A stretch of 64,000 nt of DNA, from positions 9,813,380 to 9,877,379 of the forward strand of contig CM028336.1 in the NCBI GenBank assembly GCA_016647705.1. Reading direction: 5' to 3'. Positions 11,297 to 23,248 of this stretch are shown one piece after another. The notes beneath the pieces are model-generated. The model saw only the letters and a list, made by a program, of their open reading frames with translations. It was not told the DNA's origin and made no database searches. Position numbers and translations under genes: made by a program. This stretch comes from Eucommia ulmoides (taxonomy: Eukaryota; Streptophyta; Magnoliopsida; Garryales; Eucommiaceae). Positions within the stretch are counted from its first letter, which is position 1. Every line of letters begins with the position of its first letter.

Positions 11297-11592
11297 TGCA
11301 CCCTCCCACCCCCGTTCGGTCCAGGCCTCTCTCGTTCTCGTCTGTTTCTGGTCCATTTTGTTCCGAATTAACGCGTTTTTATTCCACTTCGAAAAATCTA
11401 CAAAACCAAAAATAAATAAATTAATTAATTACTAATATTTAATTTACTTAAGAGATTAATAAAACTTAATTTAGCAGTATTAAACCGCACAAATACGGTA
11501 CAATCAAAATAAAATAAATAGAAAAATAAAATAAAAATAACTATAAAATAAAGTATATTTTTTTGCGAAGCGGTCAAAATGCCGTGTCTACA

Positions 11593-14394
11593 ACGACTAT
11601 AGTGTCCATTCACTACAATCCAAATTTGGATTCCCCCTATTAATTATTACTTTTTCGATTTTGATTTTTACTACCACTTAAAATTAAATTCGAACTATCC
11701 TAATTCGACAAATTTAGAATTAAATTCTGAGAAAATTTGTAGACATTGATGATTCGGAGTTTTTTGTGTAGATACTATTAGAGGTGGGACATTTGTGTCG
11801 TTTGTGTCGCTTTGCAGAGACCCAAATCAAAACACACTTTGGGATCAACTTTTGCCACTCTTTGGACACACAAATCAAAACAAGCTTTGAGATCAACTTT
11901 TGTTGCTCTTTGGATAACCAAATCAAATCAGGCTTCGGGATCAATCGACTAAGAGGCTGAAGAGCTTGGATAAGGTAAAGAATATTTTCAATAGATTAGA
12001 TTTTATTTATATTTGTTTTATATATGTTAATACAGATTGAATTAGGATTATGGATTATGGATTACTAAGATTGATTTAAAATTTTGGTATTCCACTACAT
12101 AAACTTAAGTATTTTAATATTAGGCCCTTTTAGTAAAATAAATTGAAAATCAATGATTGTGACAAATGCATCACATTAAACATCATGAATCAAGATATGT
12201 ATGTCTCTATGTAATGACATGCTAATTGTTAATGGTAATGATAACATCATTAAGTATAATAAATTGATCTTAATCAAGATGTTCGATATGAAGGATTTGT
12301 TGTTATTGTCACAATTTTATTTTTTTTGTGCTATGTGGTGCACTCTATTAACCACACATGCAAATGTGCCGCCACGGTCCAATCGAGCCTAACCATGTCA
12401 TGCTCATGCTTGGATTTGGATCTTGACCCAACAAAATAGTATCTTTATTGTACAATTTTTTTTTGAAAAAAAAAATCAAATTATTTTTGTATTCTTACCT
12501 ACGAACTAAACCAGTGCAGTGTGTAAACCAATGTGCTAGCAAGAGTCGAAGTCTTGAGAATTCAAACATTACATACACAGAGAGCCTAAATCTCGAGATT
12601 TCAAGTATTTGCTAGTTCGTGCGGAGTTTCTTAGTTTCGGGTGCTAGTACTAGAAACTTGAAATCATTGTACTCTGGGAGGTAAACGTCTGATGAACCTT
12701 CAACATCATGTGGGGGCCGCAATTCTGATTTAAGAGCATAGACTCAAACTCTATTATTGATCTACTTTTTTTCTAGATTTTGTAAACTCTAAATCTTGTT
12801 ATAAAATAACTTCAAATCAAATTATTCAATTATAGTTTGTTTTTAAATTTCATAATTCAATAAATATATTAATTTTAGTAATTATTATCATAGATTATAT
12901 ATTTAGAAAGAGATAGGATTAGAGATATAGAGAGAGAGATTGAAGGTGCCACCTCCCTTGTAGCAATGGTGGCATGAGGTAATAGTGGTGACGTTAAATT
13001 GTTCAAGTGGGTTGGGAGAGAAATAGAGAAAAAAAGAAAGAAAGAAAAATGCGTACATGGCACTCCCTTTTGAGGGTGGAAAACTACCACTGCAACCCAT
13101 TTATTTTTCTTTACAATGATCACTCCTTCTGCCAAATCTTGGACTAAAATAATCTTATTTAATGATAGTGTAATTTCCTAATATGGAAACTTTTGATCAA
13201 ATAGGTGAAAACGAAACATGCGATTTTTATTACAAATCTATTGTTGAAAAACTAAATTTTTTACACAATAATCATCTGAGAATCATTATCTTTAAAATGA
13301 GATATTAATCACTTTTTTTTGGAGTTATAAATTGTATTTCATATGAATGTTACATATAACATCTTTATAGTCTGTGTGGGAACAAATGTTGAATGTAACA
13401 TTCGGTGATTAATTATAATGTCAATATTATAAATAACATTGCTACACTATGTGTGTCTTCATGAGTGTTGAATATAACATCTAATGTGATAGAAATAATA
13501 TCAATTAATGTTGATAAAAACACAAATTATATGTGTGTTGAACATAATATGACTTAATAATTAAAATGATTTGAATGTTGAATGTAATATTTAATTATGT
13601 TAACATGAATGTGAAAACTGAAAATTCAGGAAGTATCATGTTAATTGTAACACGAATCTGAAATTAATAAAAAAAAATAGCGAATGTGATATAATTCTGA
13701 AGATCTAATTCAGACGTATCTGAATATATAATTAGATCATAAAAAACATATACAATAATAGTTATTTTAATTTTAATCAATGATTTTGTGTGAAACCATT
13801 AAATATAGAAAATTTTAATTGTCATTTATGTGAAAACTGTTAAATATGGAATATTTCAATCCCACAAATCACGCATGGATAAATTAGTCATGCCAATTTT
13901 CGCGTTTTTTTGAAATTTGACTAAACGATTCATACAATTTGTAAAACGTGAGTGTTTTATTCATTTTAAACTAGTTGACATCAATTGGTAGTTTGATGCT
14001 TAATTTAGGCTTAGTTGATAATTTTTCCTTAATTTTATGGTTATTTTATCACTTCAACTATAAATAATCCCACATAGCCAATTTAGATACCTACAATAAA
14101 TTTAATGATACAAAACATAATTTTTTTTTTCATCTCCTTACTTAAAAAAAAAACCCATTGTTTCTCTCATTTGCAACAACGACAATATCCATCGCTAATC
14201 GTCATCTTTGCAGTGACGTCTCAACTCTACCGTATCTCGCCATTTTCTTCCAGATTTTGACAGATTGATAATAATTAGACCAAATTGATACCAAATCCAA
14301 CTTTAGGGTCAAATGTGATGTTTTTTAAACTATAGGGACCAAAAAGACACCTATCCAAATTTTTAGGGTCAATCTTGGAGATGTCAATTGTATT
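11593..14394. other. AT-rich intergenic sequence
   Basis: No gene supported. Between about 13330 and 13640 short motifs of the type tgttgaatgtaacat recur imperfectly. A C-to-A-rich stretch at 12880-13130 can be read as a short open frame but is low complexity. No LTR, TIR or RNA gene was recognised. Confidence 0.6.
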
Positions 14395-14649
14395 TAATGT
14401 AAATACTACATGTAACATCTTTTGTAACTACAAGGATAATTAAGGATATTTAATTTAAGATTTTTTAAGTAGTTTTAGAACAAATGTTGAAAATAATAGA
14501 TAATATTTTTCACTCCATTCAGAACAAAATTTATATTAATTTGATACTTTTGATAGTTATACATTTTATTTTTATTCATTCATAATAGTTATAGATTTTA
14601 TTTTTTGTATTTTCATACATTTGGTGGGATAATTATGATGAGTCATTTA

Positions 14650-15253
14650 GGGCCCATTTGGTAACCATTTTTGTTCTCATCCCATGTAGTGGGATGAGAA
14701 TGAGATGAGAATTTTGTTTCCTTCTTGGGAGTAGAATCGCGTGATATTATTATTTTTTTTGGGAACAGAATCACGTTTGGTAACGCTCTTTTCCTAAAAT
14801 CAAGATTTTTTGTTTTGTTTTGAGAACATATTTTTTTTTTGTTTTGGCCGGCGACGACGGTGGCCGGCTGGCGGTGCCGGAAGTTTCCAGACGGTGGCCA
14901 ACAGCGACGGCGGCGATGGTCGGATGATGGGCTGCTGGCGATGTCAAAGGTGACCGGCGATGGTTGCTGGAGATGGCGCCCGGCGGCGAAGGCGGTCGGC
15001 GACGGCTGACTATGGGCGGCCGGTAGATGAACGACGGCGGTGGCCCTCTTTAATTTTTGGGAATGGGATGAGAATTTTTAGAAACAACTTTTTTTGTTTC
15101 TCAAACCTCAAGAAAAAATGGACACAATTCTCATTTTAGAATAAGATGGGAATGGAAACAAAAAAAATGAGAGTGGTTATCAAACGCTATGCCCAATAAA
15201 AATCTGGGAATCGGATAAGAATTTTTGGAATGGGAGTGGTTACCAAACGGGGC
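14650..15253. mobile_element. MITE-like DNA transposon, 604 bp, GC-rich core
   Basis: Ends are inverted repeats: gggcccatttggtaacca at the left and, read in reverse, gccccgtttggtaaccac at the right. It is flanked by ttta on both sides (14646-14649, 15254-15257). The duplicated block at 20880-22680 shows the matching site without this insertion. The centre (about 14845-15045) is GC-rich with many ggcggcgac-type words, unlike its surroundings, and may be captured sequence. No open frame of note. Confidence 0.78.
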
Positions 15254-15460
15254 TTTATTTTTTAATTATAACACAAAATAAATCAACGGTGTTACCTAAC
15301 TACGATTGAAATTCAAATGACTCTACGATTATTATATGGCTTATTTGGTCATCTTAACTGTAATATTCTCAAATGTGTCGTTTACTCAAATTTATATTCT
15401 CAACACTTTGTTGCTAAATTTATTTCATTAACTATTTTATTTTTATTTTTTTATCAAAAC

Positions 15461-15463
<3 letters not shown>

Positions 15464-15541
<78 letters not shown>
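15464..15541. repeat. (TA)n microsatellite
   Basis: About 39 TA units, at the position matching the (CA)n(TA)n tract at 21334-21403 in the second block copy. Confidence 0.95.
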
Positions 15542-15544
<3 letters not shown>

Positions 15545-15645
15545 AGGGCATGCGTCGTAAATAACTTCAAAATTGTAGTTCTTATCTATGGAAATATCTT
15601 TCATTTTTTGATCATGTCATGTGCACATGCTTATTATTAAGTAGT

Positions 15646-16467
15646 TGGGGTGAAAATCGGTCGGTCGAATCGGGATTGAAGGATTTCAGTCAATTAACCT
15701 AAAGAAAAATTCTAGCAACTCCCCGGATCGAAACTGACCATGTGGCCTTAGTTCCCCAGTCTAATTCGAGGTTGGCTGTGTCGGTCAATTGTTGGGTAAT
15801 AAGAACAAAAAAACAAATATAAAATACTAAATATTTATAGATATGAAATTTTTTATAAATCTGAGACATAAAAGGAGAAATAATCAAGAAACATATTAGA
15901 GAATTGGAAAAAAAAAACTTTTAGATAGTCAGATTGGAGTAGGAGATGGAAAAGAAACAGGAAAAAGAGACGGAGACGACGACGAACAGCAGTGTTGCAT
16001 GAATCATCAACGGTAAGATTATTAGGGTTTGATAGACGCATGATTATTAGACGTCGAGATTATTAGACAACGCAAGAATAATTAAGGAATCATCTATTAG
16101 GGTTTGATAGACAACGACGGCAGCTCTAGGATTAAGAGAGAGAAAGAGATGAGGATAGCAACCCTAAGGTTGAAATTTGAAAAAAGAATGATCTGAATCT
16201 GATTAAGGTTATATTTATATATGGGGTCTTTTCGTTATATACCATGTTTTAGGAAGTATTTGGTAAATATATATTATTTAGAGTTTAAAGTTCGGGCAGG
16301 TTCGGATGTATTATGTATGGGTGGATGGGTACCCGAGCCAAAGTGGTTTTGGGTTCGGATGAGTCGGGTTTGGGTTAAAAAAAAAAACTCATAACCGACC
16401 GACCCCGCTATCGGGTTAAACAGGTAGGATGGGTTTGGTTGGGTTTTCGGGTAACATTTACACCCCT
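15646..16467. mobile_element. Possible hAT-like MITE shared by both block copies
   Basis: Ends look inverted: ggggtgaaaatcggtcgg at the left and, reversed, aggggtgtaaatgttaccc at the right. The interior has many cgggt/acccg words near the ends. The flanks ttaagtag and ttaatag resemble a decayed 8-bp duplication. The same structure is at 21510-22350 in copy 2, so it predates the duplication. Family assignment is tentative. Confidence 0.4.
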
Positions 16468-16501
16468 AATTAATAGACACGATAAATTCCACTTACACTA
16501 T

Positions 16502-17292
16502 TGATGAGGGTATTTTTAGGCACTTCTGAGTCACCACTTGATACCTAACCACGTGTCCGTTATCGTAGTAACAATGACGCATTCTGAAATCTACAACGCC
16601 ATGCTGGAGCATACGCCGAGTACGGCTCCTCCCTAGAATCTCATTTGCACTCAGGGAAGAGCGAAGAGCCCCGCAGGGACATGCCGCTTTGAGCTCTGCG
16701 CCGTGCCCTAGGCGATCAATTTCAGGGACTCAGACATTCACCTTGACCGACTCCCCCTTCCAGCTTGTTTATTTTTCAGGACTCCACGGATTCTCGTTCT
16801 CCTCCACCAGCCCACCGCCGCAGGCTTGACACAAGGCCCATGGACTTCGCCAAATGGGCCCAAAAGCCCAAGCCCAATGGTTATCTCCTAAACGCCCTGG
16901 ATTATCGGTTAAACACAGGGTTTTGACTAATTAACCGTGTTTAGGCCAAACTAATTATCTCTAACTCTTATATATATCGGGGACTATGTAAGACCGAGGT
17001 ACGCTTTACATTATGCGTGAGTTCATTTGTTTACTTGCTGCATTACTATGTCTTTTCTCTTTGAGCATTGATTACCACGCCGGAGGGGTTTTACCGGGAC
17101 AAATCCCGGTCTGAGCCTTCTGCAAATACACTCCATAAGGAGTAAGACTCTGGATACAGTAGGTTAGTCTCCCTAGGACCCAACACATCTCACCTGAAAA
17201 ATTTTCAACCGACGACTCCACCTCAGCAAAAGGACCCACCCGTCATCCGATTGGACTATACTCGAGGTGTGTACTAACTTTACACACCAATA
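16502..17292 (+). mobile_element. Solo LTR, gypsy-like, 791 bp
   Basis: Starts tgatgagggtat and ends with accaata, flanked by actat on both sides (16497-16501 and 17293-17297), a 5-bp target duplication. The second block copy has the empty site (aactattttt). Inside are a TATA stretch (about 16970-16978, tatatatatcgggg) and a segment of the type cgccggagggg...cccggtctgagcc, seen in LTRs of plant gypsy elements. The right end lacks a clean CA, so the exact boundary is less certain. Confidence 0.65.
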
Positions 17293-17496
17293 ACTATACA
17301 TATATATATATTATCATCATCATATTCTCTAGAGCATAATGTCTGTATTTAACTTAATTTCAATTTTTTAGCTAACCATAACATTGTCATTTCTTATATG
17401 AAGTGACTTTCATTAATTGTTTTAAACAAGTTTCAACATTTAATATTATAAGAAATAAGAAATTTTTATATACCATATTTTTTTATTGATTTAAAA

Positions 17497-17501
<5 letters not shown>

Positions 17502-17557
<56 letters not shown>
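17502..17557. repeat. (TA)n microsatellite
   Basis: About 28 TA units near the end of block copy 1. Confidence 0.93.
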
Positions 17558-17563
<6 letters not shown>

Positions 17564-17891
17564 GTATATTTTCAGTGTGATCTTTAATGAACAAATAAAG
17601 TAAAAAGTTATAAGTATGCCAAATAAAAAAGATAACAGGCACGTGCTCTCCACCTATTATATTATATAAATGAAGGTTTCATTCATTATTCATTTAGATA
17701 TGTAAAATTACATATTTATCCTCTAAATTTGTAAAAAGTGAAGGTCAACTTTTTAATCTATTTATATATTATATATATGGGGCTCTAATTATTAAAGTTA
17801 AAGTTTTTTTCCCCTTAAAATCATAAATTTATTCCAAAAAAAAGCTAAAATTCACTTTTTTATTTTTTAAAAGAAAGGCATTTAATATTTT

Positions 17892-20677
17892 GGGTTAATT
17901 ACACTTTACCCTCCGTGGTTGGTCCATTTGCACTTTACTCCCTGTAGTTTAAAAGTCGTCACTTACCCCCCTGTGGTCTTGGGTCTAAGTGCAAATTTAA
18001 CATTTTCTGTCAAAGTTGACAGATGTGCGGCTCACGCATTAGTTATGCGGATGGACATGTTTTTTCCCTCCAAAATACATTTTTCTTATTCCCATTTTAC
18101 CCTCCAAATGTCTCTATATAATCTCCAACATTTCTTACACATTTTCTACACCAAACCAACACTGTTCATTTATTTATTTTTCATCCACAATTCATATTTT
18201 TATTTTTCATGTCTTCTTCAAGTATTTTAAACACAATTTCTTACATTCTTCAAGTATTTTTATTTTTTTTCCTACACAGTATTTTTTTTTGTGAAATACA
18301 CCATCTTAATAGCAATAATACACCATAATAGACTATGTTAATATATTTTTGATATCTTCTTCAAAATACACAATTTCATAATAATACACCATGTTAATAT
18401 ATCCAAATATATCAAAATACATTAAAAAAAAAAAAAAAATACATTTCATCATAATATACCACAATATGAAACAAATATATATAAAAAAAAATATATTTTT
18501 AATTACATTATAATATCAATTTAAATTACATTATTTCACCATAATAATTCTTAATTTGTTATTTATTTTCAAGACTTCAGTCATTATTATATCAAATTTT
18601 TTATTTAAAATTAATCTTATTAATTTAATTTGATTATTCAAATATCACATTTTTTATTCAAATATTTATTGATTTTCATACCTTTTAATTAATATTACTT
18701 ATTTATTAAAAATTCATTTTCTAGCACTGAATGCATTTGTAAATAAAATTAAGGGCCAATTTATTGAATCCGAATACAAGGATAACTAAATAAAAATTCT
18801 AGTGATTAATTTAAAATTAAAACATAAATTGAGTGGTAATAATGTAATTTATTTTCATACCCAGAACATTTAATTTGGAGTGACAGTTCATCTTCTCTCT
18901 TTAGGATTTTGCAACCAATTCATCTCTCTACTATCAGCAACTACAATTTATCTTTCTACTATTGATTCTACTATTGACAACTACAATTTTAAAAAATAAC
19001 CTGTGTATTGATCAATTCTCAAATCCACAATAAAAATACTGGCTTTGAAAGGTATATTGACAACAATATCCATCTCGAGAAATACAACATGCATTTTTCC
19101 ATAGATTAAAGAGTTGTTTCCTTGTCGTTTTATACATTCTTTGGCACTCTTCACCATCCTCTTGCGGATTAACTGTAGTTTTTTTTAAAAAAAAAAAGTC
19201 AACTGTAAATAAAGTCAATGGTCAATTTATTGAATTCGAATACTGGGATAGCTAAATAAAATTTCATTCTTTTTTTGCACTGAAAATTGAGTAAAAAAAG
19301 AACATGATATGTCAGCTAAATGAACCCATGTTGAAAAAATTATACAGAAATGGAAAAAAATGAACAAAAACACGCAACCGGCATAAAAAGAAAAACACAA
19401 GACAAGAACCGAAATAGGATATTCTTCGCCGGAACTCCTATCTGCAACAATAGTCATTTTCAGTGGCCATACCATCTCAAATCCTTCAAAGTGACTGCAA
19501 AAACCAAGGAAAAAAAAAACCAATTTTAATTTTTAATCCAATTTTCTCATAAGGAGAAGAAATAAAATTCATAGGGGAGGGGGGTTCAAGAAGATGAAAG
19601 ACGTTTCCCTAATTATAAGAATGTATGCTTTTTTCTTCATGAATATATGATCAAAATTGAGAAAATTAAGAAACGGGTATTGAGAGAAACAACAAACCTT
19701 GATCTTAAACTTGGTTTTGGGAACAAATCCGCTTATCCCAATCTCATCGGCGATGAACTGATAATCGTTGTGCCGCTTGAACAAATCCGCTCGAGACGAT
19801 TCCATTGCTTCGGATCCCAAAACCAAATTCAACAGAGAAACAACGACCAAACGAGCCTGTGAGTCTCCGGCGACGACGACCCACGATCCATTGGGTAGAT
19901 CCGAGGAGAGGGAGAAGATGAAATTCGACAACGAAATGCAGGAATGAGTCTTGGGTCTGCCCAACAATCCATTGGGCAGATCCAAAACCTATCGTAATTC
20001 GACAACGAATCGGAAACTTCGCGACTGGTGTTCAACCTCACGTCGAATTCGACTTCGTGGAGCAATGAAATGCAGGAATCGCGATTCTCCATAACTATAA
20101 TTGGGTCCGAGGAGAGGGAGGAGATGAAATTAGAGATGGAGGAGAAGTAAGGAGTCAAATGAACGCAAACCGCGAGGGATGAAAAGACGGGCCCGATTCA
20201 TAAAATCCCTAACCATTCGAAGCCAAATCGAAGCCTAACTGCTCACTGAATGAGGACGATCGCGTCAGCCATCGCAACCAGATTCGACCTCGGTGAAATC
20301 GGTGACAGGTCGTGCAGATCCGATCACTGCCGTCCATGGCCATCCAAATTAGACCTCGCCGCGACCATCGCCGACCACGTTTTCCAAATTCGAGAGCGAG
20401 GGAGAGAAGGGAGAAGGAGAGCAAACCGCTGAAGGCTAGAAAGACAGAGAGAAAGAGAGATGAGGGAGGAATAATGGTTGAAAGGGTTAATTACACTTTA
20501 CACCCCAATAATTGTCAATAATTACAGAAGGACAAAATCGACATTCCACGTTTTCCGTTAACGGAGTTAGCGTTGCACTTATGTCCACAAACCACGGGGG
20601 GGTAAGTGACGACGTTTAAACCACAGAAGGTAAAGTGCAAATGGGTCAAACCATAGGGAGTAAAGTGTAATTAACCC
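17892..20677. mobile_element. Mutator-like element with long TIRs, Pack-MULE-like (2786 bp)
   Basis: Both ends carry inverted repeats of about 85-100 bases. The left begins gggttaattacactttacc and includes ccatttgcactttactccct and gtcgtcacttacccccc. The right, reversed, has the same words in the same order. Flanks are taatatttt (17883-17891) and taatatttc (20678-20686), a 9-bp duplication with one mismatch, as expected for Mutator-like elements. No transposase was found. The interior holds gene-like sequence (19698-19985) and a GC-rich segment at about 20170-20480, while the rest is AT-rich. Confidence 0.82.
19698..19985 (-). pseudogene. Captured gene fragment in the MULE, SGNH/PC-esterase-like motif
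   Basis: On the minus strand an open frame contains LPNGSWVVVAGDSQARLVVV, then LLNLVLGSEAMESS and RADLFKRHNDYQFIADEIG. It ends at a consensus splice donor, atcaag|gtttgt, at 19698. The GDSQ motif resembles the catalytic-serine block of SGNH or PC-esterase-like plant proteins, though the parent gene is not identified. The frame and donor site suggest that genomic DNA, exon plus intron, was captured. A partial internal repeat (tgcaggaat... and gatccattggg words) occurs between 19930 and 20090. It is too short to be a complete protein. Confidence 0.5.
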
Positions 20678-20879
20678 TAATATTTCTATCTATTATAGTA
20701 ATAATATATATGTCAAGATATAGACAAGTTTTTTGTACAACAATTTTATTCACAAAGTAGATTTACAAATTGAACTTACAAATTTTAAAAATTAGTCTAC
20801 CCATTTTTGTATTGCATACTCAAAAGTAATACTATTTGGTAAAAAAAAAAAAACTCAAACTATCTAATAGATATATAAA

Positions 20880-21332
20880 ATATAAATATAATTTAAAAAA
20901 TTATGTAACCACAAACATAATTACGAATATTTAATTCAAGTTTTTTTATGTAATTTTAAAGCACATGTTGAAAATAAAAAATGATATTTTTCACTCTATT
21001 TAGAACAACATTTATATTAATTTGATACTTTTAATAGTTATAAATTTTATTTTTGTTCTTTCATAATTTTTCTACTTTCATAATAGTTATAGATTTTATT
21101 TTTTGTATTTTTATACATTTGGTGGGATTATTATCATCATTTTTTATTTTTATTTTTTAACTATAACATATAAAATACATCAACATTATTACCTAACTAT
21201 GATTGAATGTGACTCTACGACTATTATATGATTTATTAAGTCATCTTAAACCGTGACATCGTCATTTACTGAAATTTACAATCTCGACACTTTATTGCTA
21301 AATTTATTTCATTGATTATTTTATTTTTTATC

Positions 21333-21406
<74 letters not shown>

Positions 21407-22680
21407 AGGGCATGCGCATGCATCATGAACAACTTCAAAATCGCAGTTCTTGTCCATGGAAGTATCTTTCATCTTTTGATTATGACATGTACACATGCTT
21501 ATTACAAGTAAGGGTGCAAATCGGTCGATTGAATCTAGGTTGAAAGATTTTAGTCAACAAACCTGAAGAAAAATTTCAGCAGCTTCCTAGACCGAACCCA
21601 ACCATATGGCCTCAATACCCCGATCTAATTTGGGGTTGGTCAGGATTGGTCATGTCGGTCGGTTGTTGGGTAACAAGAACAAAAAAAACAAAGATAAAAT
21701 GTTGAATATTGGTAGATCTGAAAATTTTTGTAGCTTTGAGACAAAGATGAAAAACAATGAAGAAACATATTTAAAAAAAAAAAAAAAAGAACTTACAAAT
21801 CGCTAGATCGGAGTAGGAGCCATTGATGCTGACGAACAGCAGTGTCATAGGAATCATCGACGACGAGATTATGAGGGCTTGATAGACACAGGATTACTAA
21901 ACAACGAGATTATTAGACGATGTAGGAATTATCATCGCAAGAATCATCGACATAGGAATCATTTAAGAATCATCTATTAGGGTTTGATAAACGACGATGA
22001 CTTTGGGATTAAGAGAGAGACAAATTAGGAGGAGAACGATGCCAGGGTTTGAATTTGAGAATGAAATGATTTGAATCTAATTAGGATTATATTTATATAT
22101 GGGGTCTTTTTGTAATATGTCATGTTTTGGGGGGTATTTGGTAAATATATATTATTAGGGTTTAAATTCGGGCGAGTTCAGGTACATCAGGTATGGGTGG
22201 ATGGGTACTCGTGCGGAAGTGTTTTTGAATTTAGATGAGTCAAGTTCAGGTGGAAGAAAAAAAAAACTACTTATAATTAACCGACCCAGCCATCGGGTCG
22301 GATAGGTAGGGCGGGGTGGGTTGGATTTTTGGGTAATATTTATATCCTTAATTAGTAGACATAATAAATTCCACTTGAACTATTTTTTTTTTATCATACA
22401 ATCTAAAGCATAATGTCTATAATTAACTTAATTTTAATTTTTTAGTTAACCATAATCTGTCATTTTTTTTTTATGAAGTGATTTTCATTAATTATTTTAA
22501 ACAAATTTTAACATTTAATATTATTATAAGAAATAAGAAGTATTCATATATCATGTTTCTTCATTAATTTTTTTCAAAAAATTATATATATATAGTGTGA
22601 TTTTTAATTAACAAATAATATCAAAAAATATAAATATGTCAAATAAAAAAAAAAAAAAGAGACAACGTGCTCTCCATCAA
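20880..22680. repeat. Duplicated block, copy 2, directly upstream of the PLC gene
   Basis: Second copy of the block at 14395-17655, uninterrupted by the MITE and solo LTR found there. It ends about 570 bases before the PLC start codon, so it forms the distal promoter region of that gene. It includes a MITE-like segment at 21510-22350. Confidence 0.8.
21334..21403. repeat. (CA)n(TA)n compound microsatellite
   Basis: CA units to 21370 followed by TA units to 21403. The matching tract in block copy 1 is TA only. Confidence 0.95.
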
Positions 22681-23248
22681 GTTGTTAAAAGATAAAAGTA
22701 AATAGGTAATTAGTTAAACAAAGTATTTGTGGGAGGACAAAAAAGAAAAAATAATTAGAAGAAAGAAATATTGGGGACCAAAATGAAAAGGCGGGAAAGA
22801 GAAAATGAAGCTGCAAAAAGGCACAAACTTGTACGCGACAACGATGAATTCGAAACAAAGGAGATGCTGAGGTACTTGCAGACGGATGATCGGTTGAGGA
22901 ACTATTTTTTATTATTTTTGCATAAAAATCAACGAGGATCGACGATGGAGCTTCATATTCTCCTTAGATTTAGGTTCCATCTGAGAAATTCTCTCTCTCC
23001 GTTGAACCAGAAAGTCTCCCCATTCTCTCTCTCTGTCTCTCTGTCTCCCTCCGAATCCTCCATAGAGACGAGCAATGATTCCAAAAATCATATGATCCAC
23101 CATTGCTCGTCGAGAATTCGAAAATATTTCAACGAAAATGAAATCGATACATGGATAGGTGTGTATATAGAGAGAGAAATAGTCAACAGAAAGTTTTTAG
23201 AGATAGAGAGAGAGGGGCGTTGGGATTGGGAGAGTCAGGGGAGAGGAA
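22681..23248 (+). promoter_or_regulatory. Proximal promoter and leader of the PLC gene
   Basis: Unique sequence before the PLC start. It contains a CT-rich tract (about 22990-23050, ctctctctccg...ctctctgtctc), common in plant 5' leaders, and further GA-rich sequence at 23170-23245. No clear TATA box can be assigned, so the transcription start is not placed. The open frame at 22771-23565 is in another phase and is not supported as coding. Confidence 0.5.

Larger units (their letters stand above)
1..11592 (-). mobile_element. Ty3/gypsy LTR retrotransposon, Tat/Ogre-type, 3' end cut by window edge
   Basis: Read on the minus strand the order is 5' LTR (9273-11592), primer-binding site (9253-9270), leader, gag, protease, G-patch, reverse transcriptase, RNase H, a second archaeal-type RNase H, integrase, and a long 3' untranslated region with a minisatellite that runs off the left edge. 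The 3' LTR is not in the window. The second RNase H between the first RNase H and integrase, and the long 3' UTR, are hallmarks of the Tat lineage (Ogre, Retand relatives). The five bases right of the LTR are acgac (11593-11597), one half of the expected target duplication. Coding capacity is lost through a frameshift in gag (about 8036-8042), a stop between protease and RT (5474-5476) and a frameshift between the second RNase H and integrase (about 3023-3025). The lineage call is from domain order, not a tree. Confidence 0.9.
9273..11592 (-). repeat. 5' LTR of the gypsy element (2320 bp)
   Basis: On the plus strand the LTR starts tgaacgcgccccaattttcc at 9273, directly beside the primer-binding site, and ends gccgtgtctaca at 11592. 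In element orientation it therefore begins TGTAGACACGGC and ends CA. Both ends and the 9340-9660 section align well with the solo LTR at 38309-40774 (shared cacctagcattggg, ctaggtcacc, gttacgctcg). A TATA box lies at 11076-11084. A nine-fold tandem array fills 9705-10745 and a palindrome cluster lies upstream of the TATA box. The five bases after it, acgac, are the likely target duplication. Confidence 0.88.
14395..17655. repeat. Duplicated block, copy 1 (with two insertions)
   Basis: Matches 20880-22680 in the same orientation and order. Shared landmarks include atttttcactc, ttatattaatttgatactttt, catttggtggga, acctaacta(c/t)gattgaa, a TA-rich microsatellite, gggcatgcg, ttgttgggtaa, atatatggggtcttttt, cataatgtct, and cgtgctctcca near the end. 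Copy 1 is longer because it holds an element at 14650-15253 and a solo LTR at 16502-17292, both absent from copy 2. Divergence between copies is substantial, so the duplication is old. The block could itself be an unrecognised transposon. Confidence 0.8.
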
